64,000 bases of DNA, taken from the NCBI GenBank assembly GCA_964453525.1, contig CAYVOV010000001.1:248001-312000 (forward strand). The letters are read 5' to 3'. A program made the translations under genes and the position numbers. The notes below the pieces were generated by a model. The model was not told the DNA's origin and ran no database searches. It worked only from the letters and a program-made list of their open reading frames with translations. Shown here piece by piece: positions 59,240-64,000 of this stretch (its first letter is position 1; every line of letters starts with the position of its first letter). This DNA comes from CAYVOV01 sp964453525 (GTDB taxonomy: Bacteria > Chloroflexota > Dehalococcoidia > Dehalococcoidales > UBA2162).

Positions 59240-60208
59240 GTGCGCAGTTCCTGCAGTCTGTTAATAAAAATATTTCTGTCTCTGGCGGTATGTGTCATTT
59301 CCCTGTCCCTGGGAGCCTGCGACTTCCAGGCCATAAAGTCGTTTTTCATTCCGGAAATTACAGAACCAGTTATCACGGAGGAGGGATTCAGCGTCTACGA
59401 TGGCATCCAGCCCAGATACTATGGGGCAAATCCTGATGAACCGGTATCCCTGATAAACAATGAGGCGGCGGAGAACCCGACCTGGCATGAGCTGGAGGGT
59501 TTCCTGATAGCCGATATCACCGATAAGAACAGCTATTTACCCGGCATAAGAGTCTGCTCCGAATTTGCCGCCGAACTTCACAATAATGCCGAGAAAGCCG
59601 GAATAAGGGCTGCCTGGGTAGCTCTGGACTTTGAAGATGACACCGAAGGTCACGCCCTGAACGCATTTGAGACTACCGACCACGGGCTCGTCTTTGTCGA
59701 TTGCACCGGCGGCATCCCGGTCATCGAAACTCCGGCTATTGACGAAGAAACAGGAGAAATCATTGAAGAAAACAAATGCTTCGATTCACACGATAAGAAA
59801 GTATTTGTACAAATCGGCAGGCAATGCGGTTCCATCGGGCTCGATGTTCCCTCGGGATTCGATTACGGAGCATATCTCGACTATATAGACAAATGGAAAA
59901 GGCTTGAGGAAATGATAGCAGCTCTGGAGAATAAGGCAGAAGACTATTCAAGTAAACTGGAAGAATACAACAGAAGAGTTGTGGAGTATGAGCAGCTTGT
60001 TGCAGGAAGGACGGTAATTGAAGACCAGGAAGAATACCATAAGCTTCAAAGCATGTACAACGAAATTGAACTTATCGGACGTGAACTTGAACGCGATAGA
60101 GAAGAACTGATGCGCGAAGCGGAGCTGGTATCGACAGAAAGTGAGAATCTGGGTAACTGCCGGAGGATGCCACTGGGAATCGTAGAAAGCGTTGAAATTT
60201 ACTGGTAA
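59240..60208 (+). CDS. Lipoprotein with a transglutaminase-like Cys-His-Asp core
   Basis: A 322-residue lipoprotein. The lipobox SLGAC places the lipidated residue at Cys27. Residues ~100-160 show a transglutaminase/cysteine-peptidase-like order: Cys106 in IRVCSEFAAELHNNAEKAGI, His138 in DTEGHALNAFET and Asp154 in GLVFVDCTGG. After residue 205 a long coiled coil follows (for example KLEEYNRRVVEYEQLV). This would place a possible peptide-cutting or cross-linking domain on the outer surface. GTG 59240 is the likely start. It precedes mtaB by 20 nt. Confidence 0.7.
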   Translation: MRSSCSLLIKIFLSLAVCVISLSLGACDFQAIKSFFIPEITEPVITEEGFSVYDGIQPRYYGANPDEPVSLINNEAAENPTWHELEGFLIADITDKNSYLPGIRVCSEFAAELHNNAEKAGIRAAWVALDFEDDTEGHALNAFETTDHGLVFVDCTGGIPVIETPAIDEETGEIIEENKCFDSHDKKVFVQIGRQCGSIGLDVPSGFDYGAYLDYIDKWKRLEEMIAALENKAEDYSSKLEEYNRRVVEYEQLVAGRTVIEDQEEYHKLQSMYNEIELIGRELERDREELMREAELVSTESENLGNCRRMPLGIVESVEIYW

Positions 60209-60228
60209 GAAATGCGGGATTCATAACT

Positions 60229-61482
60229 ATGAAGATTACCTTTGAGACCCTTGGCTGCAAACTCAACCAGGCTGAAACCGAGCTTCTGGCGAGACAGTTT
60301 ACCGCGGCAGGACACAGGATTGTATCTTCAGCAGAGGATGCTGATATCTATATACTGAACACCTGCACCGTAACCCGCACTGCCGATGCCAAATCACGTC
60401 ACCTGCTGAGGCTGGCGCACCGCCTTAACCCTGAAGCTTTTATCGTGGCTACCGGCTGCTATGCTCAAAGGACACCCGAAGTTCTGGACGAGATAGACGG
60501 GGTTAACCTTGTTACAGGTAATGATGAAAAATACTCGATACCACGTTTGTTAGAGGCATCAGGTTTTCCTGGCAGCCTGACCTTTATACAGGAATACACT
60601 ACTGAAAACTACGCTCCTGCGCTGAGGACGCGTTCCTTTATTAAAATACAGGACGGCTGCGATAATTCCTGCTCCTACTGTATAGTCCCTCTGGTGCGGG
60701 GAAGAAATAAAAGCCTGCCTGCTGACCATATTATAGGAGAAATAAAGCAGCGAGTATCCGGTGGAATAAAGGAGATAGTCTTAACCGGCACCGAAATCGG
60801 TTCTTACCATTACGATAATACCGACTTAAAAGGCCTGCTGGAAGCAATACTGGCCGGGACAGATATCCCGAGACTTCGCCTTTCTTCTCTCCAGCCGCAG
60901 GAGATTTCGCCGGAGTTAATCAACCTCTGGAATGACAGCAGGTTATGTCCCCATTTTCACCTCTCACTTCAGAGCGGTAGTGATAGTGTCCTGAAACGGA
61001 TGAAACGGCGCTACAGTACGTCAACCTACCGTGATGTGGTAGCTCTGATACGGACGGTGGTGCCGGAAGCGGCAATCACCACCGATATCATCGCCGGTTT
61101 CCCCGGCGAGACGGAGCAGGAGTACGAAGAGAGCCTTGGTTTTATCCGGAATATTGGATTTGCCCGACTCCACATCTTTTCCTACTCGCCACGCCCGGGA
61201 ACGGAGGCTGCACGGATGACGAATCAGGTTTCGGATAGCGTTAAGACGCAGCGTAATCGAAATCTACGGGCTTTAGGTAGAGAATGTATAAAATGCTATG
61301 CCCGGCGTTTTTTAGGCAGGCCTATGCCCGTATTGTGGGAAAAGCAGTCCGGCGGTATCTGGTCCGGCTACACAACCAACTACATAAAAGTCTATACAAA
61401 AAGCAGCGAAGATTTATCAAATCGGATAATCCCGGTAAAACTAGAAAAATTTTATGGGGGAGAGGGAGTGTGGGGAGAATAA
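60229..61482 (+). CDS. mtaB: tRNA (t6A37) methylthiotransferase MtaB
   Basis: A 417-residue radical-SAM enzyme that adds a methylthio group to t6A37 in tRNAs decoding ANN codons. The N-terminal MTTase part begins FETLGCKLNQAETE, and Cys in LNTCTVTR and ATGCYAQ bind the auxiliary cluster. The radical-SAM cluster motif is DGCDNSCSYCIVP. The end (a TRAM-like region) is short. GCKLNQ rather than GCQMN favours MtaB over MiaB. The gene follows the lipoprotein and may share its transcript. Confidence 0.93.
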   Translation: MKITFETLGCKLNQAETELLARQFTAAGHRIVSSAEDADIYILNTCTVTRTADAKSRHLLRLAHRLNPEAFIVATGCYAQRTPEVLDEIDGVNLVTGNDEKYSIPRLLEASGFPGSLTFIQEYTTENYAPALRTRSFIKIQDGCDNSCSYCIVPLVRGRNKSLPADHIIGEIKQRVSGGIKEIVLTGTEIGSYHYDNTDLKGLLEAILAGTDIPRLRLSSLQPQEISPELINLWNDSRLCPHFHLSLQSGSDSVLKRMKRRYSTSTYRDVVALIRTVVPEAAITTDIIAGFPGETEQEYEESLGFIRNIGFARLHIFSYSPRPGTEAARMTNQVSDSVKTQRNRNLRALGRECIKCYARRFLGRPMPVLWEKQSGGIWSGYTTNYIKVYTKSSEDLSNRIIPVKLEKFYGGEGVWGE

Positions 61483-61560
61483 AAGTCAGAAGGTCTTATT
61501 AGAATTACTCCAAGTGTTATCCGCTTATTTCCTTTTCTTTTGACATTTTTTATGACTTAC

Positions 61561-61815
61561 CTAAATCCTGTAAACATCGCCTCTCGACATCACCCGATAA
61601 ATAATAATCACTTCTTCATTATCATCTATCTGATACAGAACCCGGTAGTCACCGATGTGAATGCTGTAGCCTTCTCTTGCCGTGAGCTTTTTTACTCCAG
61701 GCGGCCGCGGGTTTTCAGCCAGACGTTGAATTGCTCGGTTAATCCTCTGCCGGGTTCGCTGTGGCAGCCTGAGAATCTGACGGTGAGCAACGTGGCTAAT
61801 TTCCAGATGATACAC
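61561..61815 (-). CDS. RelE-family toxin
   Basis: An 84-residue basic protein with the RelE/ParE fold pattern: YHLEISHVAHRQILRLPQ at the start, the loop LTAREGYSIHIGDYRVLYQI and the end VIIIYRVMSRGDVYR. RelE relatives cut mRNA on the ribosome. The gene overlaps the antitoxin by 20 nt and follows it, the usual type II order. Confidence 0.9.
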   Translation of the reverse strand: MYHLEISHVAHRQILRLPQRTRQRINRAIQRLAENPRPPGVKKLTAREGYSIHIGDYRVLYQIDDNEEVIIIYRVMSRGDVYRI

Positions 61816-62083
61816 CGCTCTTTAGCTCTTTCGACTTGGTCGTGTGCTCTTCAAAAGGCATTGTCGGTTCCTGGTCCAGTTCAGCCTGAAGCAACTCGGC
61901 AGCATCGGATAAATCTTCCAGACGCTCTACCATATCGTTGTACTGGTCTACCCCCAGGAGAACTGCTTTGACTTTGCTGCCGGAGACTATAAGGTAAGGA
62001 ACTCCGCCCCCGGAGACTTCATCCACAAGCTGGGTGAGCCTTGGTCTGGCCTCTGCCATACCAACCGATTTTATCCTGCCCAT
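61796..62083 (-). CDS. Phd/YefM-family antitoxin
   Basis: A 95-residue antitoxin: the Phd/YefM start IKSVGMAEARPRLTQLVDEV, the strand PYLIVSGSKVKAVLLG and VDQYNDMVERLEDL, then an acidic C-terminus for toxin binding. ATG 62083 is chosen because AAGGAGG lies 5 nt upstream; the reading frame goes back to 62158 without support. It likely represses its own promoter through the palindrome at 62105-62122. Confidence 0.9.
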   Translation of the reverse strand: MGRIKSVGMAEARPRLTQLVDEVSGGGVPYLIVSGSKVKAVLLGVDQYNDMVERLEDLSDAAELLQAELDQEPTMPFEEHTTKSKELKSGVSSGN

Positions 62084-62102
62084 GCTGACCTCCTTAATGC
62101 CT

Positions 62103-62131
62103 ATGTTAATATTAATGTTAACCTTTGTCAA
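62103..62131 (-). promoter_or_regulatory. Autoregulated promoter of the toxin-antitoxin pair
   Basis: On the minus strand TTGACA (62126-62131), 17 nt, TAACAT (62103-62108). An 18-bp imperfect palindrome, GTTAATATTAATGTTAAC (62105-62122), covers the spacer and -10, the expected place for a Phd-type operator. Confidence 0.7.
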
Positions 62132-62167
62132 GAAAGATATCTTACTATGCGAGAACAACGGGGAGTT

Positions 62168-62190
62168 TAAGAGGGGCTCTGCCCCTCTTA
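62168..62190. terminator. Perfect hairpin, possible terminator-like element
   Basis: TAAGAGGGGC-TCT-GCCCCTCTTA, a 10-bp stem with a 3-nt loop. There is no T tract on either side. It is closely related to the hairpins at 6417-6437 and 41742-41768, so it may be a mobile hairpin rather than a terminator. Confidence 0.5.
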
Positions 62191-62265
62191 GTGTTCATTA
62201 ACGGGCGGCGGGCGGGAATAGATATAAAGAGGGGAGATGGTATTTAATAAAAATCCTTGATTTAC

Positions 62266-62295
62266 TTGCTAACCGAACCACTCGCCAGATATAAT
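62266..62295 (+). promoter_or_regulatory. Promoter of the Lrp-type ligand-domain gene
   Basis: TTGCTA (62266-62271), 18 nt, TATAAT (62290-62295). Only 8 nt separate the -10 box from ATG 62304, so the transcript is likely leaderless. Confidence 0.65.
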
Positions 62296-62303
62296 ATTGC
62301 CGT

Positions 62304-62537
62304 ATGACAAAAGGCTATCTGCTGATAAAACTTGTTCCCGGGCTGGAAGCCGACGCTCTAGCGCAAATTCGCGCCACGCATGGAATCCAGGAAGTGAACC
62401 TCGTCTTCGGTCAGTGGGACGCCATCGCCATCGCTGAAGCCAAGACACTTTTCGAACTGACAAAGATAATCGTTGGCGAGGTCCGCGGTGTTCAGGGCGT
62501 CCAGGACACGACGACACTTCTTGAAGCCGAGCTCTAG
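62304..62537 (+). CDS. Stand-alone Lrp/AsnC ligand-binding domain
   Basis: A 77-residue protein containing only the RAM (Lrp/AsnC effector) domain: start GYLLIKLVPGLEADALAQIR, GIQEVNLVFGQWDAIAIAEA and a late VRGVQGVQDTTTLLEAE. The DNA-binding HTH of Lrp is absent. Such proteins form oligomeric rings that bind amino acids and act as regulators in trans or as ligand sensors. It is a single-gene unit without a ribosome site. Confidence 0.85.
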   Translation: MTKGYLLIKLVPGLEADALAQIRATHGIQEVNLVFGQWDAIAIAEAKTLFELTKIIVGEVRGVQGVQDTTTLLEAEL

Positions 62538-62625
62538 AAACATCCGCCCGGAAGGTAAGTCAAATAAGGTTTCATTGCCCGCCTGAAATATCTATTCGCA
62601 ACGGTATTGAAGGCGCTATTCCGCT

Positions 62626-63528
62626 TTATGCGGCTCGCCTTTTCAGTATCTTCGCCGGAACGCCGTATTCGCAGGGCACCTTGGTCTGGCAGAGTCCGCA
62701 GCCAGCTATACTGGTCTCGTCGTCATATTCCTGCCGCGGTCTGTAACCGAGTCCAAGCATGTATTCCTGGCATTTCGGCTTATCGTGTCCCTCTTCTGTA
62801 ATAGCCCCGCCGGGACAGCGGTCGATACAGGCTTTGCAGGTTCCGTCGAAATAGAAAAGGCAGTTCGAGTAATGGTCTTCAAATGTTCCTGGACTTGCCG
62901 GCAGCAAGAGGTCGGTTACCACGCTGCCGCAGCGGTGGGCGATACCGCGCTCGGAAATAAAACCATCGGAGAGACTGAAAGTGCCCTGGCCGGCAGCGTA
63001 AGCAATGTGCCGCTCCGACCAGTTCGAGTAAGGTCCCTTTTCATTCCTCTCCTGCTTGAAATAGGGCTGCAGCATTGGTGCTACTGCCAGGTAGCCCATC
63101 TCGTTAAGCACTTCTACAACGTGCTTCCGCAATTCGTCGTTAAACTTCTCCCCGTACCAGCGGGTGTGTGACCAGAGACGGCTGGGACCTTTTTTCTCGC
63201 CGCGGTTGGACTTACGGGTCTGCTCGGTAATCGGCAGAATCCAGCTTATCACCGAGACGCGCTTCGGTATTTCACCTGGACTTTTATCAAGGGCTTTCGC
63301 CAGTGCCTCGCCGGGTGTGAGGTGCACGGGACCTATAAGTGTTTTGTACTCGGTGAACAGTGGATTGTTACCATCGGCAAATTTTACCACCGGCTCGTCG
63401 AAGATAATATATTCCCTGGTAGAAGGCATCCGGTTTGCCGGACTGGCGGCAGCGAATTCCTTTATCTCCTGCTCGATGGCAGCCGGCGGCTCCACTTTAA
63501 ACTGTTCCTTTCTCCGGTCTGAAATCAT
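62626..63528 (-). CDS. QueG-like Fe-S protein (COG1600)
   Basis: A 300-residue protein related to epoxyqueuosine reductase QueG. The phrase ERHIAYAAGQGTFSLSDGF and RGIAHRCGSVVTDLLL are typical of the COG1600 group; the ferredoxin part has CKACIDRCPGGAI and CGLCQTKVPCEYGVP, eight cysteines in all or nearly so for two clusters. QueG members are cobalamin-dependent, and reductive dehalogenases are distant relatives. This branch is not typical QueG, because the N-terminal region begins differently (IEQEIKEFAAASP). The reaction is unknown. Confidence 0.8.
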   Translation of the reverse strand: MISDRRKEQFKVEPPAAIEQEIKEFAAASPANRMPSTREYIIFDEPVVKFADGNNPLFTEYKTLIGPVHLTPGEALAKALDKSPGEIPKRVSVISWILPITEQTRKSNRGEKKGPSRLWSHTRWYGEKFNDELRKHVVEVLNEMGYLAVAPMLQPYFKQERNEKGPYSNWSERHIAYAAGQGTFSLSDGFISERGIAHRCGSVVTDLLLPASPGTFEDHYSNCLFYFDGTCKACIDRCPGGAITEEGHDKPKCQEYMLGLGYRPRQEYDDETSIAGCGLCQTKVPCEYGVPAKILKRRAA

Positions 63529-63558
63529 TACTTTCCCTCCCTGTATTCCGCTTTCTTT

Positions 63559-64000
63559 TTAAATATCGATACCCAGCACCACCGAGGTCTCAATCTGCCG
63601 CCGGGGAATATCCCAGTAGGTCTCAAGCAACCTGTCCTTATCCGCCTCGAAGGTAAAACCGTGTTTCCTGTAGAAATCGAGTGCCCAGTAGGCATCAGCC
63701 CAGGTTCCCACCAGCAGGCGTGGAGTTACAACCAGGGTTTTCAGATACTCGAGGAGCCTGCTGCCTATCCCGGACTGCTGCCATCCGGGTAATACGTAAG
63801 CGTGGCGGATAAGGGTGACATCTTTAATCGGCTCAAGCCCCATCACCCCGACAAGCTCACCGTCCGCTTCCCAGCCGATGAAGGTCATTCGCTTAATCTC
63901 GCCCTCCAGTTCCTCCATAGGCATATACGGCTGGTGGTAGCGGTCAGCGGGGATAACTCCTTCGTATGCTTTTGCCGATTCGTTGATTATGTAATATATC
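63559..64000 (-). CDS. GNAT-family N-acetyltransferase, partial at the window edge
   Basis: The visible part reads from outside the window: YYIINESAKAYEGVIPADR, then YHQPYMPMEELEGEI, an acetyl-CoA loop GWQQSGIGSRLLEYL and FYRKHGFT. The phrase 'I-I-N-x-A-x-A-Y-x-G-V-I-P' belongs to the start of this GNAT subgroup, so the real start lies beyond base 64000 and an internal ATG at 63924 is not the start. The acceptor is unknown. Confidence 0.85.
   Translation of the reverse strand, partial: IYYIINESAKAYEGVIPADRYHQPYMPMEELEGEIKRMTFIGWEADGELVGVMGLEPIKDVTLIRHAYVLPGWQQSGIGSRLLEYLKTLVVTPRLLVGTWADAYWALDFYRKHGFTFEADKDRLLETYWDIPRRQIETSVVLGIDI

Noticed and set aside
61540..61971. A 143-codon open frame opposite the toxin-antitoxin pair
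   Set aside because: The minus-strand RelE and Phd genes explain this region; the plus frame has no start signals.
1..64000. tRNA or rRNA genes in the gaps
   Set aside because: Gaps were read for tRNA arms and GTTCRANNC-type loops on both strands; none was convincing.

Overview
The window is a contiguous stretch of a bacterial chromosome, moderately GC-rich, with short intergenic gaps, overlapping operons and many GTG/TTG starts. Core genes (mfd, rplY, trxB, plsX, nusA-ylxR-infB-rbfA, truB, purA, rpsO-pnp, asd/dapA/dapB, lgt, recJ, fabF, mtaB) are all intact. A member of the Chloroflexota, probably Dehalococcoidia, is the best guess. It rests on the 2-hydroxyacyl-CoA dehydratase-type activase genes, a DUF5679 zinc ribbon, a PimA-like glycosyltransferase beside a CDP-alcohol phosphotransferase, a PurO-like protein, a QueG-like Fe-S protein and many hairpin repeats between genes. 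No 16S rRNA, tRNA, phage, insertion sequence or CRISPR array was seen, so the assignment is inference.

Layout. 0-9.6 kb (+): an MFS transporter and mfd, then an accessory insert (a short antitoxin-like gene, a duplicated scrap of the mfd 3' end and an AT-rich PD-(D/E)XK nuclease), a lipoprotein, MscS and CorA. 9.9-12.8 kb (-): an HpcH-type aldolase, an EthD-like protein, a Gate-domain membrane protein and an AT-rich membrane orphan. 12.9-21.5 kb: rplY (+), facing an eight-gene tightly coupled minus-strand operon (M20 amidohydrolase, two HgdB/DUF2229-type proteins, BadF-type activase, PlsX, thioredoxin, a small redox protein, TrxB), then a divergent orphan DppC-like permease. 21.5-25.7 kb (+): the nusA-ylxR-infB-rbfA operon behind a leader terminator. 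25.7-33 kb (+): HAD hydrolase, DapL-like aminotransferase, truB, zinc ribbon, the glycosyltransferase/phosphotransferase pair, purA and a GNAT. 33-41.5 kb (mostly -): a split permease, a GNAT with an in-frame relic behind its stop, an AT-rich methyltransferase, and the operon rpsO-pnp-dapB-asd-dapA. 42-45.3 kb (+): ylxP away from its usual operon, a membrane orphan, and an MrfA-like helicase.

45.3-54.6 kb (+) is the most unusual region: a run of exported proteins and lipoproteins of mostly unknown function. Three share one N-terminal leader, one is a protease-fold protein without its catalytic triad, and one has a triplicated domain. The run ends in lgt, the enzyme that lipidates prolipoproteins. 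54.5-64 kb: Cof-type HAD, PurO-like protein, recJ and fabF (-), a transglutaminase-like lipoprotein and mtaB (+), a RelE/Phd toxin-antitoxin pair (-), a stand-alone Lrp-type ligand domain (+), a QueG-like Fe-S protein and a GNAT that runs off the window.

The gaps carry at least four copies of one hairpin-bearing mobile repeat (two of them inside another repeat), one copy of a second repeat type, and clusters of perfect GC-rich hairpins. Promoters often use the extended -10 TGATATAAT, and three accessory genes appear to be transcribed without a leader.
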